From: Pantoea alfalfae
GTDB lineage: Bacteria > Pseudomonadota > Gammaproteobacteria > Enterobacterales > Enterobacteriaceae
Length of the DNA stretch: 64,000 nucleotides
NCBI RefSeq assembly: GCF_019880205.1
Contig: NZ_CP082292.1
Coordinates: 2,356,001 to 2,420,000 of the forward strand
Direction: 5' to 3'
Every line of letters begins with the position of its first letter. Position 1 is the first letter of the stretch. The translations under genes and the position numbers were made by a program. The notes under the pieces are model-generated. The model ran no database searches. It was not told where the DNA came from and was given only the letters and a program-made list of their open reading frames with translations. Shown here piece by piece: positions 42,866 through 51,985 of this stretch.

Positions 42866-43888
42866 TTAGTCGCGACGTCCGAAAATGGTTTCCAGCTGAT
42901 GCACGCCATCGGGTGCCAGTTCGCGGATGATCTCCAGGAAGTCGCGCTCGATTAAGCGCTGCACCCGGTCGATCATCAGCGGGGCCGGATGACTCGGCTC
43001 ATGCTGAGTGAAGTAGAGCTTCACCTTCTCCAGCATCAGCTGGGCATCGGCGCGGGAACCGATCTGCACCGTACGCCAGTCCGCGGCCGCGCGCGGCGCC
43101 GTGGCGACTGCCGCCGGGGCCGCCGCTTCTGCGGGTTGTTCCGCCGCTGCGGTGGGAATCAGCTGGCTGATGTCGGTGGCCTGGCAGCGTTCGGCGATCA
43201 GCGCAATCTGTCTGCGCAGCAGGGCCAGTTCCGGCACCGCCGCGTCGCCCAGCCGTTCGGCCACGGTTTCGCAGATGGTCTGCAGCCGCTCATGAATCTG
43301 CAGTACCGCCTCTATACCAGGCTGGTCGCCACGCGCCAGTTCGTCGATCAGACGCGGCAGACCGCCAGGGTAGTCCGCCACCTCGGTTTTGCTGCCGTCG
43401 CACAGGGCGGCCGCATCGCGCAGCGTGATGCCGTCAGACGGATAGCGCAGCAGCCAGCACTGACGCACCGCGCCACTGAGTTCAGTCTTGTCACCCAGCA
43501 GCGCCAGGGCATTGATGCGATAGAACGGGTCCTGCTCGCCGTACTCTTCCAGCCGGGGCCACAACGGCTCCCAGTAGAGCAGCAGCGCCTGTTCAATCAG
43601 CTTCAGTCCCTGGGCATAGCCCGGCAGCCCTTTCAGCTCCGTCCAGGCATGGGTCAGCGCCAGCATCACCCGTAAATCTTTACTGCGGGCCAGCAGCGCT
43701 ATCGCCAGCTTCTCAACTTTGTTCCAGTCGGCGGGTTCTGCCGGAATGATGGTGTTGCCGAACTGCTGTTCCGCTTTACCGGCACTGGCCTGCTCCATCG
43801 CCTGAAAATCGGCGTCGTACTCCAGGTTATCGCCGCCGGGATTGTCATCACTGACCGGAGCCAGTAAAGCCTCTGTATTCATCGTCAT
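42866..43888 (-). CDS. tssA: T6SS cap protein TssA
   Basis: The ATG at 43888 is chosen because GAGG lies 8 nt before it and conserved sequence begins at MNTEALLAPVSDDNPGGDNL two codons later; the longer frame runs into tagF. The 340-aa product has the ImpA N-terminal domain (SDDNPGGDNLEYDADFQAME, LALTHAWTELKGLPGYAQGL, LLLYWEPLWPRLEE), an Ala/Pro linker (about 235-260) and a short C-terminal domain with RLIERDFLEIIRELAPDGV. TssA primes tube/sheath growth. Confidence 0.93.
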   Translation of the reverse strand: MTMNTEALLAPVSDDNPGGDNLEYDADFQAMEQASAGKAEQQFGNTIIPAEPADWNKVEKLAIALLARSKDLRVMLALTHAWTELKGLPGYAQGLKLIEQALLLYWEPLWPRLEEYGEQDPFYRINALALLGDKTELSGAVRQCWLLRYPSDGITLRDAAALCDGSKTEVADYPGGLPRLIDELARGDQPGIEAVLQIHERLQTICETVAERLGDAAVPELALLRRQIALIAERCQATDISQLIPTAAAEQPAEAAAPAAVATAPRAAADWRTVQIGSRADAQLMLEKVKLYFTQHEPSHPAPLMIDRVQRLIERDFLEIIRELAPDGVHQLETIFGRRD

Positions 43889-43898
43889 GCGTGTCGCC

Positions 43899-44615
43899 TC
43901 AGGATTCAAACATCGGGGGATAAAGTCCGTTTCGTCCCGGCTTTGCCCCACCGGCCGGATCAAACAGCAAGGAAAAGAGCTGCGCGGTGAAGTTACCGCT
44001 GTGAACCTGGGTATAAAGCGGGAACCCATCGCTCTGATTGGTCCACCAGAAACTGGTATAGAACTGCGGGTCGAAATTCTCGCCCGGCAGTGTCCAGTTC
44101 AGCGTTGAAGGCGTGTCGCCATGGCCGATAACGTTAAGAATATCTGACGGCTCGCCCGTCTCCTGCGGCGGTTGCGGCTGCGGAATGCTGATCAGCGCCT
44201 GATCCAGCTGCTCCGGCGATCCGCCGCCCTGTACCACCCGCAGCAGCGTATTGCCCACCTGCTGATACCACTCGCCGGAGCGTGCCAGCAGGGCCGGCGA
44301 CCACTCGGCGGGGGTAAAGTGACGCAGCGCGCAGAGCGGGTAGTTACGTCCCACGCTGTCCCGAGCCGCAATCAGGCAGCCCATCTGGATCAGCTGACTG
44401 CCCAGCATCGGCGGCACCACAAAATTCCAGACCGGCGCGTTGAGGAACGGGCGCGACGGCGCGTTATCCCCCTCCTGACTGCTCTGCCAGTGATGCAGGC
44501 CCACCTGGAACCAGCTGGACCATTGGCGATAGAGGACATCAGGAAAGCGGCGCTTCACAAAGTCACCGGCGCTGGGCAATTTGCCGTACCAGCAGGGTGC
44601 AGCGTAATGAGTCAT
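43899..44615 (-). CDS. tagF: T6SS-associated protein TagF
   Basis: 238 aa, TagF/SciT family. The diagnostic N-terminus is APCWYGKLPSAGDFVKRRFP, then WSSWFQVGLHHWQ, WNFVVPPMLGSQLIQMGCL and DSVGRNYPLCALR. In Pseudomonas TagF represses T6SS activity post-translationally, partly through the FHA protein. It lies between tssM (14 bp) and tssA (10 bp). Confidence 0.93.
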   Translation of the reverse strand: MTHYAAPCWYGKLPSAGDFVKRRFPDVLYRQWSSWFQVGLHHWQSSQEGDNAPSRPFLNAPVWNFVVPPMLGSQLIQMGCLIAARDSVGRNYPLCALRHFTPAEWSPALLARSGEWYQQVGNTLLRVVQGGGSPEQLDQALISIPQPQPPQETGEPSDILNVIGHGDTPSTLNWTLPGENFDPQFYTSFWWTNQSDGFPLYTQVHSGNFTAQLFSLLFDPAGGAKPGRNGLYPPMFES

Positions 44616-44629
44616 TGTCGGGTCCTGTT

Positions 44630-47600
44630 TCAGGGGCAGCTAAAGCCGGGAAGCTGGAACGGGTTACGAATGCTGCCAGGGGTGAACGACAGCGTGACCT
44701 GATGCCCCTCCACGCTGAATGTGGCTTCGCGGGTCAGGCCGCCGGCCGCCGTAACACGGGCGCGATCGAAGAAGCGATTGAGTGCCCAGGGCCCACTGGT
44801 GACCAGCGTTGAGGTAGTGCCGTTGGTCAGGCCCAGCTGCATCCGCACCTGGCTGGTGCCGCCCGGACCGGGCCAGCTGACCATCTGCACCGCCTGTGGC
44901 CCGTGGCTGTAACGCAATTGCTGTCCATCCACATCCAGCGTCAGGTTAAGAATGTCGTTGTCCATTTTTACGGTGCGCAGCGTGACGCGGAAACCTGGCG
45001 TGGTGGCGCCGTTGGCAAAGAACGCATCACGAATCGACTGCGCCTGCTGGAAAGGACGCAGAAGTGCTTCGCCACCCGGCAGCGTTTTGCCGTCAATACC
45101 CGGCGTAAAGCGCCATGAGGCGTTAGTGGTATCCACTTTGCTGGCCAGATTGTCGCGGAAGAAGCTGTCCATCATGCCGCTGCCGGGAGCAAACATCCGC
45201 GCCAGATCGTCGGGTGTCACCTCACTGCGCGCGGAGCGCACCAGCGGATAACGTCCGGCGATCGCCTGACGACAGAAACTGCCGACTTCCATGGTGATGC
45301 GTTTACGGACGTTATCCATGTCGCGGCGCTGCGCATCGCTGCTGGCCCCGACCGCCATGCTGGAGACCATATTCTGCAGCGAACCGGGCAGCCGTCCGGC
45401 GCTGGCCTGCAAACGGCTAATCGCATCGCTGGCCGGTGGCGGCATTCCGCTGTTGGCGGCATCCTGCACCGCCGTGAGGTAGCGATAGAGATCGTCAATC
45501 TGGTGCAGGAAGTCGTCCACCGCCAGCACCTTACTGCCCTGCTGTAACGGCTGGGCCAGCTCAAGCACTGGCGCAAAATGCACCGCAACCGCCTGCTCCG
45601 GTGACGCCTGCGCTGCCGCCTGCCCACGCGCCGCAGCCGCTTCGGGCGAGGTAAACAGCGCTTCAAGGGTGCGGGTGGCGCTGTTATCCGACGGCTTCGC
45701 CGCCTGCGCGGTTTTCTCATCGGGCTGCGCCCGGTTCAGCGTCAGCAGGTTACTGAGGTTGATTACCAGCTGGCGCAGCGGCGAGTGGTTGCCCGACAGC
45801 AAGCGCGCAGTGTTGATGCGTTGCGCAAGATCGGCACTGCTGTTGAGCTGAATATCGCTCAGGAACTGCTCCCACTGCCGGATGTAGTCCTGCACATAGA
45901 GCTGGCGCACCGCAAGATCGGTCTGCTCACTTTTCTGCTGCGGCGCAGCGCCGTCCAGCACCCAGAGATCGTCCTGATAAAGCGCCTGCGTCACCGGACC
46001 AATCTGCTTGTCCACATGCTGCCAGTAGCCGTCCGGCGTATAGAGCCCCGCTACGCCATCATTCACCGATTTACCGCTTTTACGGGAAAAAACCAGCTCG
46101 CTCTGGGGACCGCCCAGCGCTGCCAGCGTCACCGGCTGCAGGCTGTCATCACGTTGCAGCAGGCGCTTCAGCCGTCCGTAGACGCGCTGTGACAGCGGCA
46201 TCTGATTAATCAGCGCCTGCTCGCGCTTTACCAGCGCGTCATCCTTCGCATACGGCGACGAGTGAATCTGCGTCTCCAGCAGCTGTTGCAGATGCCACGC
46301 CAGCTGTTTTACCTGCTGCTGCGTCACGTTCTGCGGCAGCTCGCGCGACAGGTTAAGCATCAGCCACGCCTGCAAAAACTTGCCGTCGTAGTGCTTCGGC
46401 TGGTAGAGCATCTGATATGCCTTCAACGCTTCATAGCTGTAGTCAGCGTCACTGCCATTGTCATTGCGCAGCCAGCGGGTGATGTTCTGCGCCACCTGCG
46501 GCAACAGCAGCTGCTTCAGCGCTTTATCGTAGAGCGCACGCGTCGCATCGCTGACCTCGGTACCACGATAAAGGCCCATACGGCGCGTCAGCGGCGGCGA
46601 TTCCAGCGAGAAGTCGGCGCTTTCCGGCAGGTGTAACAGGGTGTTGAGATAAGGCACCAGCGCAAAGAGATCGCCGTTGACCTGCTTCTGAAGCTGGTCG
46701 CCGAGTTGCTCCACCTGCGGCGCTTTAGCGGCCATCTCCTGCAGATAGGCTTTGTTCTTGCTGTAGCTGGTGAGCCACAGACCGCCCGCGACCAGTAACA
46801 GCAATAGCAGCGCCAGATAGCCTGACCAGAGTCCGGCGCGGTTGCGCAGCTCCCACCAGCGGTTGCTGCCTGCCAGACCTGACTCCTGGAAAATCACATT
46901 CTCCAGCACGCCTTTCAGGAAGAAGCTCTGCCCTTTGTTCTGCGGAATCGGGGCGTCCTTATCGACCCGATCCCAGCTGCCCGATTCGCCCGCCTGCTGG
47001 CCAGGCAGATTCAGGGCACGGTTCAGTTCACCCATTACCCGATCAAACGGCAGACCTTCCTGGGTGCCGCTGGCAAAGTAGATGCCGCGTGGCGCGAACT
47101 GGGTTTCAAAATCGGAGCGGGCGAACAACGTGTCGAGCGCGTCGGCCAGCAACGGACGCAGCGCAGCGAACTCCTGCGGGAAGAGATAACTTTCTGCCCG
47201 CGCCTGCGCGTCGCTCTCCGTCAGCAGCCGATCGGCCAGTCCGGCATCGAGCCGCTGTTGCAGCAGGGAATACTCCTGCTGGAACTGGCTGTTCAGCTCG
47301 AAATCGGCGGCGGACGCTTTCGCCCACGGGAAGGTGAATCCCCAGATCTGTTCACGCTGCGCTTTGTCCAGCGAGGCGAAGTAGCTGCGGAAGCCTTTGA
47401 GCAGGTCCGCTTTGGTGACCAGCACATAGACCGGGAAACGGATGCCGAGACGATCGTGCAGCTCCATCAGGCGCTGACGCAGCGCCAGCGCCTGGTTGCG
47501 CAGCGCCTCAGGTGACTGACTCAGCAGATCGGAAACGCTCAGGGTGACGATGACGCCGTTGATCGGCTGACGTCCGCGATATTTACGCAGCAGGTCGAGG

Positions 47601-48259
47601 AAATGGTGCCATTCGCTGGCATCCCGCTCCTGCTGACTCTCCTGGGTGCTGTAGCGCCCGGCGGTATCGAGCAGCACCGCGTCGTTGGTGAACCACCAGT
47701 CGCAGTTGCGGGTACCGCCAATGCCGCGCAGCGCTGACTTGCCAAACTTATCCGCCAGCGGAAACTGCAGGCCCGAGTTGACCAGCGCCGTCGTTTTACC
47801 GGCACCAGGTGCGCCGATAATCATGTACCACGGCAGCTGATAGAGATACTGACGGCCAAAGCGCTGCGCCCAGAACGGCGTGCCTTTGCTGCTGTGGCGC
47901 TGGAAGTGCGCCTTTCTCAGCATCTCAGTCGCTTCGGAAAAACGCCCTGCCAGCACCTGCTCTTCACTGGTCAGACGCTGACGATCGGCTTCCGGTGCAT
48001 CGCTTTTGCCGGTTTCAAGACTCGACATCAGCTTGCGGTTAAGCCAGTAGTTGTAGAGCCGCGGGATCGCCTGCCCCAGGCCCCAGACCAGATAGAGCAG
48101 CGCGATACTGATCATGCGGTTCTGCTCTGGCTCAAGCGGCCGCGAATCAACGATAGAGAAGACCGGGCCAATCACCCAGATAATAAATGAGAGCGCGGTG
48201 ATGCCGACAAAGCCCCACGCAAGGCGGCTGGTCAGCACCGCAAACAGAATATTCAGCAT
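44630..48259 (-). CDS. tssM: T6SS membrane complex protein TssM (IcmF)
   Basis: 1209 aa, full length. Two N-terminal helices (about 5-33 and 49-68) precede a cytoplasmic domain with an intact Walker A GAPGAGKT (149-156) and Walker B-like DAVLLDTAGRY. A third helix at about 475-497 (LWSGYLALLLLLLVAGGLWL) leads to a large periplasmic domain that contacts TssJ. The C-terminal domain ends near residue 1209 with FTPGSIRNPFQLPGF. It lies 3 bp after tssL. Confidence 0.96.
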   Translation of the reverse strand: MLNILFAVLTSRLAWGFVGITALSFIIWVIGPVFSIVDSRPLEPEQNRMISIALLYLVWGLGQAIPRLYNYWLNRKLMSSLETGKSDAPEADRQRLTSEEQVLAGRFSEATEMLRKAHFQRHSSKGTPFWAQRFGRQYLYQLPWYMIIGAPGAGKTTALVNSGLQFPLADKFGKSALRGIGGTRNCDWWFTNDAVLLDTAGRYSTQESQQERDASEWHHFLDLLRKYRGRQPINGVIVTLSVSDLLSQSPEALRNQALALRQRLMELHDRLGIRFPVYVLVTKADLLKGFRSYFASLDKAQREQIWGFTFPWAKASAADFELNSQFQQEYSLLQQRLDAGLADRLLTESDAQARAESYLFPQEFAALRPLLADALDTLFARSDFETQFAPRGIYFASGTQEGLPFDRVMGELNRALNLPGQQAGESGSWDRVDKDAPIPQNKGQSFFLKGVLENVIFQESGLAGSNRWWELRNRAGLWSGYLALLLLLLVAGGLWLTSYSKNKAYLQEMAAKAPQVEQLGDQLQKQVNGDLFALVPYLNTLLHLPESADFSLESPPLTRRMGLYRGTEVSDATRALYDKALKQLLLPQVAQNITRWLRNDNGSDADYSYEALKAYQMLYQPKHYDGKFLQAWLMLNLSRELPQNVTQQQVKQLAWHLQQLLETQIHSSPYAKDDALVKREQALINQMPLSQRVYGRLKRLLQRDDSLQPVTLAALGGPQSELVFSRKSGKSVNDGVAGLYTPDGYWQHVDKQIGPVTQALYQDDLWVLDGAAPQQKSEQTDLAVRQLYVQDYIRQWEQFLSDIQLNSSADLAQRINTARLLSGNHSPLRQLVINLSNLLTLNRAQPDEKTAQAAKPSDNSATRTLEALFTSPEAAAARGQAAAQASPEQAVAVHFAPVLELAQPLQQGSKVLAVDDFLHQIDDLYRYLTAVQDAANSGMPPPASDAISRLQASAGRLPGSLQNMVSSMAVGASSDAQRRDMDNVRKRITMEVGSFCRQAIAGRYPLVRSARSEVTPDDLARMFAPGSGMMDSFFRDNLASKVDTTNASWRFTPGIDGKTLPGGEALLRPFQQAQSIRDAFFANGATTPGFRVTLRTVKMDNDILNLTLDVDGQQLRYSHGPQAVQMVSWPGPGGTSQVRMQLGLTNGTTSTLVTSGPWALNRFFDRARVTAAGGLTREATFSVEGHQVTLSFTPGSIRNPFQLPGFSCP

Positions 48260-48262
48260 GGA

Positions 48263-49501
48263 TCAGTTCCCTCTCGCCAGGCCGTTGAGTTCGGCATGCG
48301 TCGCATCCGGCGCAACCAGTAACGTGATTTCAACACGACGGTTACGCGCGCGATTCTCTGCGCTGGTGTTCGGCACCAGCGGATTGCTTTCACCGCGCCC
48401 TTCCGCTTTCACGCGTGACGGCTGCGCCAGCTGCTGTTGCAGCAGAGTCTGGACCGAACGGGCGCGCGCCAGCGACAGTTCAAAGTTGGAGGCGAAGCGC
48501 GCGCTGCGGATCGGCACGTTATCGCTGTAACCAATCACCTGAATCTGCCCGCTGACGTTGTTCATGGCCGCCGCGATGCGCTGGATCACGTCAATGTAGC
48601 CGCCGCGCACCTCGGTCGCCGCCGAAGCAAACAGCCCATCCCCTTTCAGCGTCACCACGCTGCGGTCCGCTTCATCACGCACCGCCACCAGCCCGGCATC
48701 AATTTCCGGCTTCAGGAAGGCCCGCAGGTTGAGCGTGGCAGGCGGAGGCGGTGCCGGGTTGCCGATCTTCACTTCCGGCAGCGCCGTCTGATAGATGCGG
48801 GCCAGTACCGGCGAGGTGTAATCGCCCAGACGCCAGTTGAGCACGATATAGAACAGACAGGCCGCCAGCCCGGCCACGGCGGCGCAGGCCCACAGCGGGA
48901 TCATTGGTCGCCACAGCTTGCGCAGCACCGGCTGATCGGTGGGATGCGGTGACAGCGCCGCGGCGTAACTGCCGCGCACGCTTTTAATCATCTGCAGCAG
49001 GCGCTGTTTGATGGTCTCCAGCTGCGAGCGGCCATTGTCCAGCACCCGATAGCGTCCTTCGAACCCCAGCAGCAGGCAGAAGTAGATCAGCTCCAGCATC
49101 AGAATGTGACGTCTGGGGTTCTGCGACAGCTTCGCCAGCAGCTGGAAAAACTTCTCGCCGCCCCAGGTTTCGTTGTGAAAGGTGACCAGCAGACCATTGC
49201 TGGTCCAGACGCCGCGACTGCCCCACGGCGTCAGCGCCGCCGCCTCATCCAGCGCGGTACAGAGACAGTAGCGCGCGCCGATGATCACTTCGTAGCCGAG
49301 GCCAGACTGCTGGCAGCTCAGCTCGAAGCGGCGGATCTGGTCGATCAGCTGCTGACGCAGTTGCGCCGGGTCTTCATGCGACACCGAATGGCGGATCTGT
49401 GGAATCGCGTTAATCAGGGGGTTGGCCGCTGCAACCAGCACATTCTGGTGGCTGGCATCCGGCGCAAGATCGCTGTGTGAATGTTGTTGTTCCTGCATCA
49501 T
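48263..49501 (-). CDS. tssL: T6SS membrane complex protein TssL with OmpA-type peptidoglycan-binding domain
   Basis: 412 aa. The N-terminal DotU/IcmH domain (about 25-190) shows NPLINAIPQIRHSV, YCLCTALDEAAALTPWG and LLGFEGRYRVLDNGR. One helix at about 205-228 (WACAAVAGLAACLFYIVLNW) is followed by a periplasmic OmpA_C domain (about 285-405) with VIGYSDNVPIRSARFASNFE split and NRARNRRVEITLLV. This extended form anchors itself to the wall, so no separate TagL is needed. Confidence 0.95.
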   Translation of the reverse strand: MMQEQQHSHSDLAPDASHQNVLVAAANPLINAIPQIRHSVSHEDPAQLRQQLIDQIRRFELSCQQSGLGYEVIIGARYCLCTALDEAAALTPWGSRGVWTSNGLLVTFHNETWGGEKFFQLLAKLSQNPRRHILMLELIYFCLLLGFEGRYRVLDNGRSQLETIKQRLLQMIKSVRGSYAAALSPHPTDQPVLRKLWRPMIPLWACAAVAGLAACLFYIVLNWRLGDYTSPVLARIYQTALPEVKIGNPAPPPPATLNLRAFLKPEIDAGLVAVRDEADRSVVTLKGDGLFASAATEVRGGYIDVIQRIAAAMNNVSGQIQVIGYSDNVPIRSARFASNFELSLARARSVQTLLQQQLAQPSRVKAEGRGESNPLVPNTSAENRARNRRVEITLLVAPDATHAELNGLARGN

Positions 49502-49518
49502 GCTGCGTGCTCAGTTTA

Positions 49519-50868
49519 TTATTCTGACTGACTGCGGATGGCCCAGAACTCCATGTTCAGGCCCGGAAACTCACCGGCAAGATGCAGCGCAAAAGCGCCC
49601 GAGCGCTCCATCTCTTTCCATAGCTCGCTGTTCTTATCCAGTTCGAAATAGCTGTATCCGGCATGCCACGGGATCTGCGGCGGCGCGCCGGGCATCGCCC
49701 GAAGTGCGAGACCCGGCAGCTGAAGCTGCACCAGATCGCGGATTTTGCTGACCGGCGCGACTTTCATCTGTGCCGGGAAATGGGTTTTCAGGGTGTCGGC
49801 CGGCACGCTGGCTTTCACCGCCAGCACAAAGCCGAACTCATGCACCATGCTGCTCTCCGGCACGGTGGCGACGTTCAGGCCGTGCGAACGCTGCGTCAGC
49901 GGCAGCTGAATGGCGCTCTCCTCCATCACCTGCGATAGCCCCTGACGCAGCAGCAGCGACAGACGGCTGAAGCAGTTGTGCAGGTCGTCATGATCGTAAA
50001 GCGGCAGTCCTTCCGGCGCGCGCGCGGGCGTCCAGGTGCTGAGCTCGGCGGCCAGTTGCAGCCAGTGGCTGTAGAGGGTTTCAGGATGCAGCAGCGGCAG
50101 ATGTTGCAGATGGCTGTGCAGGCCAAGCTGACGATTGAGCAGCGCCAGCAGCATAAAATCGACCATATCGGCGCTGTTGAAGCGGCCGGTTCCGGGTGCA
50201 CGCTGACTCAGCTGCTGGCTGCGCTGCTGGATCAGCCCGTGCAGGTCATTAAACATGTTTTGCAGCGGACGGCTGCTATTCAGGGTCAGCATCGGCGGGA
50301 TGTAATCGCTGTCGAGCCGGATGTGGTTGTCGCTGCGTTTTTCAATCACCTGCGCAACGCCCATTGCGGTCCACTCGGCGGTCAGATCCTGCTCCAGCAT
50401 CAGCCGCAGGCGCAGCTTGCCGAACTGTACCGTCGCGCTGCCCACGGCCTGTGCGTTGTCATCTTCCACGTCCGCTTCCCAGGCCAGATAGCGCGCCAGA
50501 GAATCCTGCGACTCCTGGAAGGCGACGGCTTCGCGACCGTTGCGCCGGGTCGGTATTGCCAGCACCACTTTGCTGCGATCAACAGTGGCCGGCAGATCAA
50601 GCGGTGCCGGGCCATGCTGTGGCTGGCTGAAGGCGAAAAACGTGCCGTCTGGCAGACAACCGCTGGCCGCGCTCAGCGCCAGTTTGCCCTGACGCAACAG
50701 CGCTTCATCAAACTCAAGATCGTAAAAGCCCCAGGTGTATACACGCTGTGACTGACCCCATTCACGCAGGGTGCTGAGAAGATAATTTTCTGACTGCTGG
50801 AAATGGTGAGGACGCAGAAACATCCCCTCGGTCCAGATGACCTTTTCGGCTCTGTTCATCGGCATCAC
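49519..50868 (-). CDS. tssK: T6SS baseplate protein TssK
   Basis: 449 aa, standard TssK (VasE/ImpJ). Conserved blocks are KVIWTEGMFLRPHHFQQSEN, WGFYDLEFDEALLRQGKLAL, VLAIPTRRNGREAVAF and HAGYSYFELDKNSELWKEME. It joins the baseplate to TssM/TssL. The first ATG overlaps the tssJ stop (ATGA); translation could instead start at the ATG at 50859, just before NRAEKV. Confidence 0.95.
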   Translation of the reverse strand: MMPMNRAEKVIWTEGMFLRPHHFQQSENYLLSTLREWGQSQRVYTWGFYDLEFDEALLRQGKLALSAASGCLPDGTFFAFSQPQHGPAPLDLPATVDRSKVVLAIPTRRNGREAVAFQESQDSLARYLAWEADVEDDNAQAVGSATVQFGKLRLRLMLEQDLTAEWTAMGVAQVIEKRSDNHIRLDSDYIPPMLTLNSSRPLQNMFNDLHGLIQQRSQQLSQRAPGTGRFNSADMVDFMLLALLNRQLGLHSHLQHLPLLHPETLYSHWLQLAAELSTWTPARAPEGLPLYDHDDLHNCFSRLSLLLRQGLSQVMEESAIQLPLTQRSHGLNVATVPESSMVHEFGFVLAVKASVPADTLKTHFPAQMKVAPVSKIRDLVQLQLPGLALRAMPGAPPQIPWHAGYSYFELDKNSELWKEMERSGAFALHLAGEFPGLNMEFWAIRSQSE

Positions 50869-51365
50869 TGTTTTTCCACGCGAAGGCCATTCATTCCCGC
50901 CACGATGCGCGCATTCAGCTCGCTATCGTCTCGTTTCCAGAATGCCCAGAATGAGGGCGACTCCCCTTCGGGAACCGGCAGCGACAGTCGCCACACCTTG
51001 CCATCCAGCGCCTGATATTCCGCCATGATGCCGATAAAGCGCGCCTCAGGCAGGCTCTTAATCCGCAGCGTTTTGCTGCGCTGCTCTGGCGTCAGGAAGA
51101 ATTGCTGGGTGTTAAGCTGCGCACTGCCCAGCACCGTTGCAGACTGGTTTTGCAGGGAGTAAAAGTCTGCTGACATGAACTCCGCATCGGAGCTCAGTAA
51201 CACCACACGGACCTTCAGCGGCGCACCGCCGTTAAGCTGATTCTCCCCCTGAACGTCCAGGTTGTAGTAAGCCACCGGCGGCGTACTGCTGCCGCTGCAG
51301 GCCGTCAGCAGCCACATCAGCAGCACGATCAACCCACCGCGCAGTTGTGTTGTTCTCATCATCAA
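50865..51365 (-). CDS. tssJ: T6SS outer-membrane lipoprotein TssJ
   Basis: 166 aa. The signal peptide ends with lipobox LTAC, giving lipidated C23, and the mature domain has PLKVRVVLLSSDAEFMSADF, GSAQLNTQQFFLTPEQRSKT and RFIGIMAEYQALDGKVWRLS, the TssJ beta-sandwich with its TssM-contact loop. It lies 20 bp after the SH3 lipoprotein gene. Confidence 0.94.
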   Translation of the reverse strand: MMMRTTQLRGGLIVLLMWLLTACSGSSTPPVAYYNLDVQGENQLNGGAPLKVRVVLLSSDAEFMSADFYSLQNQSATVLGSAQLNTQQFFLTPEQRSKTLRIKSLPEARFIGIMAEYQALDGKVWRLSLPVPEGESPSFWAFWKRDDSELNARIVAGMNGLRVEKQ

Positions 51366-51385
51366 GCCCTCCCTGCTCAGTGCGA

Positions 51386-51985
51386 TTAGTTAATGATCCA
51401 GGTTCCGTTAGTGCTGTTCTGACAGGCGGTGCTGTCACCGTTAACCGCGACGCAGGTTTTTTTCTTGCTGCTGCTGCGCACGCGGCGTTTCGGCTGATCG
51501 GCTTTAACGGTCTGATCGTAGAGTGCGCTTTTCACTACGGCGCGGAATGGCACATAGCCTGTCAGCTGGACGGTTGCCTGCGGCGCGGCAGGCTGAGCGG
51601 CATCTTTCACGGCAGTGGTGGCGCTGTCCGGCTTAGCTTCTGCTGCGGCCTGTGCGGGTTCACCCAGCGCCAGCCAGTTGTTCTCGACCTGACCAATCAC
51701 GGTGTAGCTTTCGCCGGTTTTCAGCGTCTCTACCACCTTGCCGCCGTAACCTGGCTGGCTCATCACCGAGCCGGGATAGAGGGCGCGATAGGTTTCATTG
51801 ACCGGACTGAATTGCGCTGGCGGTTTTACGGCATAACGGTGACTGATCGCCACACCGTCCACCGTGCTGGTCACCAGGGTGTCATCGGTCATTTTTGGCG
51901 GGGTTTTACAACCGGCGACTGAAAAAACAAACATCAGGCCTAACGCAACGCGGAGCTTCACCATTTTTTTCATGTTGTGTTCCAT
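51386..51985 (-). CDS. SH3-domain lipoprotein heading the T6SS cluster
   Basis: 199 aa. The ATG at 51985 has AAGG 5 nt before it; an ATG four codons on is an alternative. A signal peptide ends with VAGC, so C26 (or C22) is lipidated. An SH3b-like segment (ALYPGSVMSQPGYGGKVVET, TGESYTVIGQVENNWLAL) is split by an Ala-rich insert. The tail is basic (PKRRVRSSSKKK), with a final cysteine pair (TCVAVNGDSTAC). It is first in the tssJKLM operon, so an envelope accessory role is inferred; the reaction or partner is unknown. Confidence 0.72.
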   Translation of the reverse strand: MEHNMKKMVKLRVALGLMFVFSVAGCKTPPKMTDDTLVTSTVDGVAISHRYAVKPPAQFSPVNETYRALYPGSVMSQPGYGGKVVETLKTGESYTVIGQVENNWLALGEPAQAAAEAKPDSATTAVKDAAQPAAPQATVQLTGYVPFRAVVKSALYDQTVKADQPKRRVRSSSKKKTCVAVNGDSTACQNSTNGTWIIN

